In this document: piece after piece, positions 5,161 through 10,612 of the stretch
How positions within the stretch are numbered: position 1 is the stretch's first letter
How the letters are laid out: every line of letters begins with the position of its first letter
Assembly (NCBI GenBank): GCA_045586595.1
Contig: JAZNAQ010000036.1
Location: forward strand, 1 to 11,750
Reading direction: 5' to 3'
Length of the DNA stretch: 11,750 bases
Source of the DNA: SIG480 sp045586595
GTDB taxonomy: Bacteria > Bacillota > Clostridia > Oscillospirales > JAAYXM01
Notes under the pieces: model-generated
What the model was told of the DNA's origin: nothing
Databases searched by the model: none
What the model saw: the letters and a program-made list of their open reading frames with translations, nothing else
Translations under genes and position numbers: made by a program

Positions 5161-5229
5161 CGCTCAAGGGTATCTCAAAGCCATTGCGCCGCAAGGCTTT
5201 CAAAAATGCATAAGCAATGCATAAGCAAA

Positions 5230-6342
5230 TCATTGAGCATTATAAAACTCCGCCATTTGATTTTTGCTGTAAGCAATATCCTGTTTTGCCACATGGGTAT
5301 ATATATCCTTCATGGTCTTTGCGTCAGCCCAGCCGCCGATTGACATTGTTACATGCTCAGGCAGCTTGAGACTTGCGGCAAGGGAAGCAAACGAATGACG
5401 CAGACCGTGAACGCTCACAAGCGGCAAGCCCAGTTCTTTACACGTTCTGTTTATTTGCGCTCTTAGGGTATCTCCCGCACCCTTATACACCTTACCACTC
5501 TTGTCCTCAACTGCGGACAGGGCTATATATAGCTGCTCCATCATAATCGGAACCGTGCGCCGTGAAGTCTTGTTTTTATTCTGCGGCTTGTGCACCTGCT
5601 TATGATGCTCGTCGTAAACAACAGCACCCTTGACGTGTATCACCCTGTTTTTCAAATCCACGTTATCCCAAGTCAGCCCAAAAATTTCAGAGCGGCGCAA
5701 AGATGAGAGGGCCAGAAGTGCACCGATTTCACAGGTCTTGCCCTTTATCCCGTCGCAGAATATTTTTATCTGATCAGGCGTAAGCCACGCCCGTTCTTCA
5801 CTCACAACCTGCGCCGTTGTAACCTCCAAACGCTTTCCTGTTATGGAAGCAATCACGGTATTGCAGAACGCCCAGGCATTTGAGACAGTCTTGCTGGACA
5901 TGGTCTTACTCTCTGCGTTCACTGCTTTCTGTGCAACGTTCTGACTGATGTCGCCTACCTTCATTGTCATTAAAGCCGGGAACCTGTTACGCTGTATAAC
6001 CCTGTAGCCCCGGATAGTCTCAGGAGATAAGACGCTGCCCTTGTCCTCACAGTATCGGTCAATCGCTGCCGTCAAAGTAATGCTCTCCGGCTTGCGCTCC
6101 AGCTCTATAACACCGGCCTTAATCGCTCTCGCCTTGGCGACGCACTCCCGCTCAGTTGGAGCATTGACCGGGATGCTCTGGCCGTTAAGCCGCAGCTGTA
6201 TTCTCCATCCGTCCGCCGTGGGCTTGGCCTTGGGTACACTAATCTCCGTTTTCGTCCGGCGCTCCTTGAGCTGTTTAACTCCGCACCAGCAACAAAATAT
6301 TGCTCCGTCTGGCAAATCCCTTTTACAGCTTTTGCATTTCAT
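5230..6342 (-). CDS. int: tyrosine recombinase integrase with N-terminal zinc ribbon
   Basis: Site-specific integrase of 370 residues. Catalytic residues are visible: R216 in SSLRRSEIFGL, probable K256 in the NKNKTSRRTVP strand, H312 and R315 in HGLRHSF, W338 in GGW, and nucleophile Y348 in IYTHV. The first 20 residues hold a C3-x2-C6...C17-x2-C20 zinc ribbon, an uncommon N-terminal addition. Residues about 40-80 look like an arm-binding AP2-like domain and about 85-170 the SAM-like core-binding domain. I chose the ATG at 6342, which follows GGAG; a GTG at 6369 would add 9 residues but lies in a hairpin stem. The gene ends 70 bp from the tRNA-tail core, consistent with int next to attP. Confidence 0.95.
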   Translation of the reverse strand: MKCKSCKRDLPDGAIFCCWCGVKQLKERRTKTEISVPKAKPTADGWRIQLRLNGQSIPVNAPTERECVAKARAIKAGVIELERKPESITLTAAIDRYCEDKGSVLSPETIRGYRVIQRNRFPALMTMKVGDISQNVAQKAVNAESKTMSSKTVSNAWAFCNTVIASITGKRLEVTTAQVVSEERAWLTPDQIKIFCDGIKGKTCEIGALLALSSLRRSEIFGLTWDNVDLKNRVIHVKGAVVYDEHHKQVHKPQNKNKTSRRTVPIMMEQLYIALSAVEDKSGKVYKGAGDTLRAQINRTCKELGLPLVSVHGLRHSFASLAASLKLPEHVTMSIGGWADAKTMKDIYTHVAKQDIAYSKNQMAEFYNAQ

Positions 6343-6360
6343 TGTGTTTAACACTCCAAA

Positions 6361-6394
6361 ACCGCCCACAAGCGCATTTGAGGCCGTGGGCGGT
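6361..6394. promoter_or_regulatory. 9-bp stem-loop just upstream of integrase
   Basis: ACCGCCCAC (6361-6369) and GTGGGCGGT (6386-6394) pair perfectly over a 16-nt loop. On the - strand only TTT follows, then GGAG of the integrase ribosome binding site. It may attenuate readthrough from the HTH gene into int; on the + strand TCTTTT follows. A weak terminator or leader element. Confidence 0.5.
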
Positions 6395-6448
6395 GTCTTT
6401 TATCGTCTCGCATAGAAACCGCTCTCAGCGGGGCAAATGCGCTGCCTC

Positions 6449-7039
6449 TCACTTAGACACGATTTTCTCCATGTACTTGTCAATAAGCTGCCCCTTGCGC
6501 ATGTTCTCAGCTCTCCAGTGGTCGGCTTCTTCTCTGGCACGGCTGACCTCGCCCCGGAGATAGTCAATCTTGGCCTGTGCTTCTTCACGAATTTGCCGCA
6601 TCTCTTCACGATATGAAGCGTGAATATCGTCAAGGGCTTTTCGGTAGTCCTTGTTATCGGCAAGGGCACGTTCAAGGTCACGGGTAGCATCGGCCAATGC
6701 CTGCGGAGCAAAGCTATGCTCCTCCTCAAATGCCAGATAACAGGGGTACTGATTGGACGAGCCGAGGATAACGTCCTCTATAAGCCGTGCAGTTTCCCGC
6801 ATGATGTCCTTGTCTGCGTTGAGCGCCATAAGCCGCTCGACGGTTTTCTCAGATACACCGCTTTTTTCGGCAATGTAGGCGTTGGTGTAGCCCTTGATGT
6901 TTTTCCAGTCACGCATATACTCGCACCATCTAAGCAGTTGCATAGCGGATGTACGCGGTCCGTCGCAGCGCACATCCATGTGTGAACAATTCAGACACTT
7001 ATTGTAGGGTTTATTTGCTGTAGTTTGGGGGTTTTTCAT
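6449..7039 (-). CDS. HTH DNA-binding protein with zinc-binding N-terminus and coiled coil, 196 residues
   Basis: Residues 15-25 contain C15-x2-C18-x6-C25 (KCLNCSHMDVRCDGP), probably metal binding. Residues 52-71 form a clear helix-turn-helix (TNAYIAEKSGVSEKTVERLM). From about 112 to 185 the protein is a charged coiled coil (repeated REE/AREEA), predicting dimerisation. I recall such proteins in the lysogeny region of Firmicutes prophages. The ATG at 7039 follows GGAGG at 6 nt; a GTG at 7078 would add 13 residues but has no site. A small GGGGT-TTC-ACCCC hairpin (7069-7081) lies in its leader. It is probably co-transcribed with int. Confidence 0.86.
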   Translation of the reverse strand: MKNPQTTANKPYNKCLNCSHMDVRCDGPRTSAMQLLRWCEYMRDWKNIKGYTNAYIAEKSGVSEKTVERLMALNADKDIMRETARLIEDVILGSSNQYPCYLAFEEEHSFAPQALADATRDLERALADNKDYRKALDDIHASYREEMRQIREEAQAKIDYLRGEVSRAREEADHWRAENMRKGQLIDKYMEKIVSK

Positions 7040-7147
7040 GTCAAGCCTCCATTTTATATCACAGTGTGGGGGTTTCACCCCTAAGGAATTTCCGCCGATT
7101 AGGGCAAAATCCTCCTATCTGACGCTGTATTTTTGCGCAAGGAAATG

Positions 7148-7230
7148 GTAGGCTGTAACCAGATCGGAAACCCGGTCAGCCTACGGGCGACGGTGGAGAG
7201 TAGCAGATGTGGCGTCGGCGCTCTCCGCCG
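7148..7230 (+). ncRNA. candidate structured leader RNA
   Basis: Two stems are predicted: GTAGGCTG (7148-7155) / CAGCCTAC (7177-7184), perfect over 8 bp, and CGGTGGAGAG (7191-7200) / CTCTCCGCCG (7221-7230), 10 bp with one G-U pair. TTTT follows stem 2, so it resembles a terminator. An alternative pairing CGACG (7188-7192) with CGTCG (7213-7217) would compete with stem 2. It lies about 60 nt before the Cys-rich gene at 7289 in an otherwise gene-free stretch. A cis-acting attenuator or small RNA is possible; I match it to no known class. Confidence 0.45.
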
Positions 7231-7288
7231 TTTTCCAAACTATATGACCGTTAAGATTTTTACGACAACTGAAAAGGAGGAACCGGCA

Positions 7289-7450
7289 ATGAGCCAGCGC
7301 TTGACCAAGCCCCACGAAAAGAACGTCCGTTTGAACAGTCCTTTAGGTTTGCCTGGTGTGCCTCCTGACTGTCTCCCCTGCTGCCGGGTCTGCTGCCGGT
7401 ACTGCTATGGGTGGAGCTGCAAAAGAAACCGCCGCACTCTGACACAGTAA
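7289..7450 (+). CDS. Cys-rich 53-residue protein
   Basis: The ATG at 7289 follows AAAAGGAGGAACCGGCA, a near-perfect ribosome binding site. The N-terminal half is basic and proline-containing; the C-terminal half has seven Cys in 17 residues (28, 31, 32, 35, 36, 39, 44; CxxCCxxCCxxCxxxxC), ending in an Arg-rich tail (KRNRRTLTQ). This suggests a small metal-binding, possibly nucleic-acid-binding protein. It is downstream of a structured RNA candidate and upstream of a stem-loop that overlaps its stop codon. No named family recognised; longer in-frame versions from upstream starts would read through the structured RNA and are unlikely. Confidence 0.65.
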   Translation: MSQRLTKPHEKNVRLNSPLGLPGVPPDCLPCCRVCCRYCYGWSCKRNRRTLTQ

Positions 7451-7467
7451 AAATTTTTTCAGTGCGG
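7432..7467 (+). terminator. stem-loop across the end of the Cys-rich gene
   Basis: CCGCACT (7432-7438) and AGTGCGG (7461-7467) form a perfect 7-bp stem with a 22-nt AT-rich loop containing the stop codon. The following sequence is only moderately T-rich (GGTTTGACTTTT), so termination is uncertain. Confidence 0.35.
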
Positions 7468-7470
7468 GGT

Positions 7471-7500
7471 TTGACTTTTAGCTATAAGATTTGGTATTAT
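7471..7500 (+). promoter_or_regulatory. promoter of the tiny-ORF pair
   Basis: TTGACT (7471-7476), an 18-bp spacer and TATTAT (7495-7500) precede the ORF at 7550 by 50 bp. Confidence 0.6.
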
Positions 7501-7549
7501 CCAATCAAGATAATTTTAGGCCGTAATTTATCTTCTTAGGAGAATGACA

Positions 7550-7699
7550 ATGGACATACTCGAAGAATTAAACAAAACCGCTGCCAGAATGAATATGTCT
7601 CTTGACGAGCTGGTGGAGTTCTACAGGGGCTTTTCTCCGGAGTACGCAGATGAACTTGCCTCTATAATTTCTTCGGCACAAGCGTACACTTCCTTATAG
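7550..7699 (+). CDS. 49-residue acidic helical protein
   Basis: A tiny acidic protein (start MDILEELNKTAARMNMSLDELVEFYRGF) with a helical, dimer-like character and no membrane segment. The ATG at 7550 follows TTAGGAGAATGACA, a good ribosome binding site, and a promoter at 7471-7500. Its stop is 9 bp before the next tiny ORF, forming a two-gene rightward unit that points into the repressor gene. Not recognised; a small regulator or a protein that interacts with the repressor is possible but unproven. Confidence 0.6.
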   Translation: MDILEELNKTAARMNMSLDELVEFYRGFSPEYADELASIISSAQAYTSL

Positions 7700-7708
7700 G
7701 TGAACAGA

Positions 7709-7810
7709 ATGACAGTACATGAAAAATATCAGCTATTGACCGATGAAAACAAGCAAAAGGTCACTCGGCAGATTGAGACTTTAATAGCTTATCAATCAAG
7801 TCGTCAATAA
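7709..7810 (+). CDS. 33-residue ORF resembling the CI-like C-terminal motif
   Basis: The ORF starts at ATG 7709 behind AGGTGA and encodes KYQLLTDENKQKVTRQIETL, a motif common in small Firmicutes phage proteins and repressor tails. The convergent repressor gene ends with YDLLNEENQKFIDDLIDKLL, which has the same pattern (Y-x-L-L-x-x-EN-x-K-x-x-x-x-x-I). The last 50 bases of this ORF overlap the 3' end of the repressor gene on the opposite strand. It may be a decoy or interaction partner of the repressor tail. Very short, so caution is needed. Confidence 0.5.
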   Translation: MTVHEKYQLLTDENKQKVTRQIETLIAYQSSRQ

Positions 7811-8105
7811 ACTTTTGGTTTTCTTCATTTAACAAATCATAACCGGGTATACGCTCGTTGCCGTTATCGGCAGCGGGCGTTTTTTCGTCTGTCTCACCCT
7901 TGAGCCATTCTACCGAGACGTGGTACTTTGCCGCGATCTCGTAAAGGTAGTTGGTGTAGGACTTGTTTTTACCCTTAACCCACTCTGGGATTATGTTATG
8001 TGCTAAATTAAGGCTTTCAGCGAATTCTTTTTTTGCTCCTCTTATATACTTGCCAGACTCGTTTTTCGGCAGTAAAGATAAAATTCTTTCAAGTGTTATG
8101 TCCAT
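7761..8105 (-). CDS. CI-like phage repressor (XRE-type HTH), 114 residues
   Basis: Residues about 25-70 match an XRE-type HTH (KKEFAESLNLAHNIIPEWVKGKNKS... then AAKYHVSVEWLKGETD), the last part being the usual VSVxWLxGxTD end of this fold. The C-terminus YDLLNEENQKFIDDLIDKLL is a short helical oligomerisation-type tail. There is no S24 peptidase domain, so it is not cleaved by the LexA/CI route; inactivation would be by an antirepressor, and one is present at 9459. Its ATG directly follows the TAA of the lipoprotein gene (TAAATG), with AAGG 8 nt upstream, indicating translational coupling. Its 3' end overlaps a tiny opposing ORF. Confidence 0.86.
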   Translation of the reverse strand: MDITLERILSLLPKNESGKYIRGAKKEFAESLNLAHNIIPEWVKGKNKSYTNYLYEIAAKYHVSVEWLKGETDEKTPAADNGNERIPGYDLLNEENQKFIDDLIDKLLKSQSAE

Positions 8106-8423
8106 TTAATTTACCTTCGCCCATTCTTCCAAATATACATTAAACAAATCAATGTACCATTGTTTTAAGTCCTCTTTAGACCATAAACCCTCTTTTATTT
8201 CTCGTGCAAAATCCTCGGGGTCAATAAGCTCCCAACCAATCCTATCTAATGAGTCAAAATACTCACGCCATAATTCTTGCCACTTTCTCTCGCCTTGATA
8301 TTCTGCTTCTCTAAACCCATCCGCAAATCCAGCCTCATAGCCTGCCTCATACGCTGAGTCACCGCACGAGCACAAAAGACTACAAAGACAAATCAAACTA
8401 ATAATTATTATTAATTTTTTCAT
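8106..8423 (-). CDS. small lipoprotein, possible superinfection exclusion
   Basis: A 105-residue protein with a signal peptide (MKKLIIIISLICLCSLLCSC) ending in lipobox L17-C18-S19-C20, followed by a soluble charged domain with a repeated YEAGYEAGF-type start. The ATG at 8423 is chosen because it begins the signal peptide; a GTG at 8453 would add 10 non-signal residues. It is co-transcribed with the repressor and its stop abuts the repressor ATG. Lysogeny-module lipoproteins such as Ltp of Streptococcus thermophilus phage TP-J34 block superinfecting phage DNA entry; the same role here is inference from location and signal, not sequence match. Confidence 0.75.
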   Translation of the reverse strand: MKKLIIIISLICLCSLLCSCGDSAYEAGYEAGFADGFREAEYQGERKWQELWREYFDSLDRIGWELIDPEDFAREIKEGLWSKEDLKQWYIDLFNVYLEEWAKVN

Positions 8424-8449
8424 AATAGCCCTAACACAATAGAAGTTTT

Positions 8450-8473
8450 GCACAGTTATTCTGTGCTTTTTTT
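8450..8473 (+). terminator. intrinsic terminator, rightward
   Basis: GCACAG (8450-8455) and CTGTGC (8461-8466) form a 6-bp stem with loop TTATT and seven T residues on the + strand. It would stop rightward antisense transcription from 7471-7810 before the operator region. On the - strand it sits in the leader of the lipoprotein-repressor mRNA. Confidence 0.7.
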
Positions 8474-8497
8474 GTGCTTTCTTACAAAAGTATTTTT

Positions 8498-8526
8498 TAC
8501 TACTTTTATATATTGCAAAAGTAGTA
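8498..8526. promoter_or_regulatory. 10-bp inverted repeat operator
   Basis: TACTACTTTT (8498-8507) and AAAAGTAGTA (8517-8526) are perfect inverted repeats spaced by 9 bp, with a further half-site AAAAGTA at 8486-8492. The right arm overlaps the -35 of the rightward promoter at 8513-8541. It lies upstream of the lipoprotein-repressor genes, so it is probably the repressor operator. Confidence 0.65.
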
Positions 8527-8541
8527 TTTATGAGGTATTAT
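8513..8541 (+). promoter_or_regulatory. rightward early promoter
   Basis: TTGCAA (8513-8518), a 17-bp spacer and TATTAT (8536-8541) are well placed before the ribosome binding site GGGAGGA (8564-8570). Covered at its -35 by the inverted repeat 8498-8526. Confidence 0.65.
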
Positions 8542-8559
8542 ACGAATAGAAACAAAACC

Positions 8560-8811
8560 TCACGGGAGGAATAACCCTTGAAGCAGTTCTTTGAAGAATT
8601 GAAAGATTTCCACGAAATGCTCTACGAACAGCGTTGCGGCAATCGTGATGAGTATCTTTATTATCTCAAATCTATGTTCAATTTTTCTTTCGGCTGCCTT
8701 TTGGGCCATCTCTTGGGCCTTCTGCTTTTCTAAGGCTGCCGCCTCCCCCTGAGCCTTGAGCCGCATAGTGTTGTACTCAATGCTTCCGGGCCGTGGCACT
8801 TTAGGGCGCAT
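8560..8811 (-). CDS. 83-residue protein with helix and membrane segment
   Basis: The protein has a basic Pro-containing start (MRPKVPRPGSIEYNTM), a charged helix (LKAQGEAAALEKQKAQEMAQKAAERK) and a hydrophobic segment (IIKILITIAATLFVEHFVEIFQFF). The ATG at 8811 follows GGAAGGGGG; a longer version from 8910 would start inside the -10 box of its promoter. A leftward promoter lies at 8909-8938. Composition is convincing, but a rightward ORF with better signals lies opposite. It could be a small membrane protein of the immunity region, holin-like or superinfection-related; no family recognised. Confidence 0.55.
   Translation of the reverse strand: MRPKVPRPGSIEYNTMRLKAQGEAAALEKQKAQEMAQKAAERKIEHRFEIIKILITIAATLFVEHFVEIFQFFKELLQGLFLP
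8578..8733 (+). CDS. alternative rightward 51-residue ORF (TTG start)
   Basis: The TTG at 8578 follows GGGAGGA at 7 nt and lies downstream of the rightward promoter. It encodes a charged N-terminal helix (KQFFEELKDFHEMLYEQ) and a hydrophobic C-terminus (FSFGCLLGHLLGLLLF). It is antisense to the leftward ORF at 8560-8811, and both cannot be expressed freely. The sequence signals favour this one and composition favours the other. The ribosome binding site lies in a CCTC-ACGG-GAGG hairpin. Confidence 0.38.
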   Translation: MKQFFEELKDFHEMLYEQRCGNRDEYLYYLKSMFNFSFGCLLGHLLGLLLF

Positions 8812-8885
8812 AAGCTCCCCCTTCCCACTTTTGTTTCGACCCCACCGGGGTAGACTTCCCCCCCCGGCAGACATCGGAAGCGGTG

Positions 8886-8938
8886 TTGATATTTTGTGTA
8901 GCAACTCCATATTAACACCGTTTCTCTTTGTCTGTCAA
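8886..8938. promoter_or_regulatory. overlapping divergent promoters
   Basis: On the - strand TTGACA (8938-8933) is 18 bp from TAATAT (8914-8909), serving the ORF at 8560-8811. On the + strand TTGATA (8886-8891) is 18 bp from TATTAA (8910-8915). The two -10 boxes share the same bases, so only one polymerase can bind, a switch-like arrangement. The + one would serve the Cro-like gene at 8988. Confidence 0.5.
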
Positions 8939-8942
8939 CAAG

Positions 8943-8964
8943 AAAACTCATGTTTATGAGTTTT
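8943..8964. promoter_or_regulatory. 9-bp inverted repeat before the Cro-like gene
   Basis: AAAACTCAT (8943-8951), GTTT, ATGAGTTTT (8956-8964) is a perfect palindrome about 24 bp upstream of the Cro-like start, adjacent to the divergent promoters. Likely an operator for the Cro-like protein; an AT-rich terminator is less likely. Confidence 0.55.
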
Positions 8965-8987
8965 TAGAGACAGAAAGGAGTGAGAAA

Positions 8988-9176
8988 TTGAGCATCAGAG
9001 ACCTTCGGCTTGCCTCAGACATGACCCAGAAGGAGCTTGCGGACAAGCTCCTGGTAGACCAGACGGCTGTTTCCAACTGGGAGAAAGGGAAAAATCCCCC
9101 TCTGCCGAAGTATCGGAAACAGCTATGTAAAATCTTCGACTGCACCGAAGAAGAACTTATGGAGGATTTCAAATGA
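8988..9176 (+). CDS. Cro-like XRE-family HTH protein, 62 residues
   Basis: A classic XRE HTH fills the protein (IRDLRLASDMTQKELADKLLVDQTAVSNWEKGKNPPLPKYRKQLCKIFDCTEEELM). I chose the TTG at 8988 because AAAGGAG (8974-8980) lies 7 nt upstream; the earlier TTG at 8928 has no ribosome binding site and adds 20 residues that overlap the palindrome. It starts the rightward early operon. It is the natural competitor of the repressor at 7761. Its TGA overlaps the ATG of the next gene (ATGA). Confidence 0.85.
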   Translation: MSIRDLRLASDMTQKELADKLLVDQTAVSNWEKGKNPPLPKYRKQLCKIFDCTEEELMEDFK

Positions 9177-9391
9177 TGACTGACTTACCATCAACAGACA
9201 AACGCCCCGAAGAATTTGGGAAAATGGCAAATGGCACTGTAATTTGCCAAGGAGCATGGCGCTCTATTTCAGCTTGCTACAGCGCCGCATCAAAGGCAGA
9301 AGAAAAAGTATATGCACTCAGAATAAAGCTTATTGTGCATGATGTTTTGCTTCTGGCGCTCTCTGTCTACGCCATAATAACTCTTTTATAA
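9173..9391 (+). CDS. small membrane protein, 72 residues
   Basis: The first 47 residues are soluble and contain two Cys; the last 25 form one hydrophobic segment (IKLIVHDVLLLALSVYAIITLL) ending at the C-terminus, a tail-anchored design. ATG at 9173 overlaps the Cro-like stop and follows GGAGG 7 nt upstream; a second ATG at 9176 is also possible. No family recognised. Co-expression with Cro suggests an early function such as exclusion or membrane signalling, which is a guess. Confidence 0.7.
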   Translation: MMTDLPSTDKRPEEFGKMANGTVICQGAWRSISACYSAASKAEEKVYALRIKLIVHDVLLLALSVYAIITLL

Positions 9392-9399
9392 AGCAACGA

Positions 9400-9432
9400 T
9401 TGACACGATAATTGAGACAATTACACAATCGA
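9400..9432 (+). promoter_or_regulatory. promoter and nested palindrome before the antirepressor
   Basis: TTGACA (9400-9405) is 16 bp from TACACA (9422-9427). The same stretch contains AATTG-AGA-CAATT (9410-9422) inside an outer CGATTG...CAATCG pair (9398-9403 / 9428-9433 region). This is a likely operator-controlled promoter for the gene at 9459. Confidence 0.45.
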
Positions 9433-9458
9433 CGACTTGTTAAAGGAGGACTAATGAC

Positions 9459-10214
9459 TTGAATACAGAAATTAGCATTATCAACATTTCAGGCGTTGAC
9501 TGTTATGAGAAGGATGGCGTTGCTTATCTTCGCCTTGAAACCGTGGCCAGAGGCTTGGGATTTACTGATAAAAAGGGTGATGTGGAATATGTCCGCTGGA
9601 ACAGAGTGGATGGTTTCCTGAAAGAATTGAATTTCGCCACTTGTGGCGAAAGGCCAAAATACATTCCCGAAAACATTTTCTACCGTCTGGCAATGAAAGC
9701 AAAGAGCGCTACAGCCGAGGCTTTTCAGGCTAAAATAGCAGATGAAGTTATTCCCATGATCCGCAAGACAGGCGGCTATGTGAACAACGAGCAGCAGTTT
9801 ATAGACACCTACCTGCCTTTTGCGGACGAGGGTACTAAAGCCTTGTTCGGACAGACTTTGGTAGCACTGAAAAGTGCAAACCAGAAGATAGAGGCTGATA
9901 AGCCCAAAGTGCTGTTTGCTGACGCAGTTACCGCCTCTGATACCTCCATTCTCGTTGGTGAGCTGGCAAAGCTAATCAAGCAGAACGGTGTTGATATAGG
10001 GCAGAACAGGCTTTTCACATGGATGCGCAACAAAGGCTACCTCACAAAATCCAATGCGCCCACTCAGCGCAGCATGGAGTTAGAGCTATTCGAGGTTATG
10101 GAACGCACCATAAACAATCCAGACGGTAGCGTAAAAATTACTCGCACAACCAAAGTGACCGGCAAAGGTCAGCAGTATTTCATCAATAAATTTCTTACAG
10201 GAGGAGCAGTATGA
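9459..10214 (+). CDS. phage antirepressor, BRO-type N-terminus and KilAC-type C-terminus, 251 residues
   Basis: The N-terminal half (about 1-105) is BRO/Ant-like (GVAYLRLETVARGLGF, ENIFYRLAMKAKSATAEAFQAKIADEVIPMIRKTG). The C-terminal third (about 150-250) matches the KilAC/ANT domain (VLFADAVTASDTSILVGELAKLIKQNG...NRLFTWMRNKGYL...KVTGKGQQYFINKFL). Such proteins bind and neutralise repressors that lack a cleavable domain, which fits the repressor at 7761. The TTG start at 9459 is 8 nt from AAGGAGGA; an ATG at 9454 is closer and opens only a two-codon frame (ATGACTTGA). Stop overlaps the next gene's ATG. Confidence 0.88.
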   Translation: MNTEISIINISGVDCYEKDGVAYLRLETVARGLGFTDKKGDVEYVRWNRVDGFLKELNFATCGERPKYIPENIFYRLAMKAKSATAEAFQAKIADEVIPMIRKTGGYVNNEQQFIDTYLPFADEGTKALFGQTLVALKSANQKIEADKPKVLFADAVTASDTSILVGELAKLIKQNGVDIGQNRLFTWMRNKGYLTKSNAPTQRSMELELFEVMERTINNPDGSVKITRTTKVTGKGQQYFINKFLTGGAV

Positions 10215-10363
10215 AAGACCTTGAACACACCCGGCGCAAGAAAAACCCCACTACTAACTATCCCAAGGACAGCCACAAGGAATTTTGTAAGCGCTGCTAC
10301 GAATACAACAAAGGTTGTCCTGATATGAACAGCAAGCACAAAAGCCCCACTTGCGGCCTGTAA
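10211..10363 (+). CDS. small Cys-containing protein, 50 residues
   Basis: A basic 50-residue protein (about a quarter Lys/Arg) with C26-x2-C29-x6-C36-x11-C48 (FCKRCYEYNKGC...TCGL), a possible zinc site. ATG overlaps the antirepressor stop (ATGA), with GAGGAG upstream. It is shorter than the usual reporting limit. A tight operon with the antirepressor and HTH gene suggests an early regulatory or DNA-related role. Confidence 0.68.
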   Translation: MKDLEHTRRKKNPTTNYPKDSHKEFCKRCYEYNKGCPDMNSKHKSPTCGL

Positions 10364-10378
10364 CGGAGGGAGTAAGCA

Positions 10379-10612
10379 ATGCCAAGAGTAAATCTGAACG
10401 TCCCTCCGGTTGAGCCTTTCAAGGGCGTTATTCTGGAGCGGCAAAAGGCTCTAAAGCTAAGTGACAGAGCCATGAGCGAGAAGCTGGGCTTGTCCAACGC
10501 CACTTTCTCTAATATGATGCGCCGTCCTCTCGACACTTGGCCCCTCGGTCACATCAAAAGGACTTGCACAATCCTTGGTATTCCCAAAGACACATTGAGG
10601 GCAAATATATGA
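10379..10612 (+). CDS. HTH DNA-binding protein, 77 residues
   Basis: After a short N-terminus (MPRVNLNVPPVEPFKG) comes a Cro/XRE-type HTH (LSDRAMSEKLGLSNATFSNMMRRPLDTWPLGHIKRTCTILGIPKD). I recall similar small proteins with the PRVNLNVPP start in Firmicutes phages. ATG follows GGAGGGAGTAAGCA. Its TGA overlaps the ATG of the next gene (ATGA). It probably regulates early or late genes; the target is not visible. Confidence 0.78.
   Translation: MPRVNLNVPPVEPFKGVILERQKALKLSDRAMSEKLGLSNATFSNMMRRPLDTWPLGHIKRTCTILGIPKDTLRANI

Larger units (their letters stand above)
4983..5275. repeat. TAAGCA repeats, putative integrase arm-type sites
   Basis: TAAGCA occurs at 4983-4988, 4995-5000, 5039-5044, 5211-5216, 5222-5227 and 5270-5275 on the + strand, and at 5027-5032 on the - strand; a one-base variant is at 5007-5012 (-). 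On the right, two copies are in adjacent ATGCATAAGCA units. They flank the tRNA-like core on both sides, as arm sites of lambda-type integrases do. About 0.15 copies would be expected by chance over this length on both strands. Confidence 0.6.

Noticed and set aside
5137..5225. Complete tRNA gene on the minus strand
   Set aside because: The 5' acceptor half is missing and the T-stem carries a mismatch; only the 3' tail is present.
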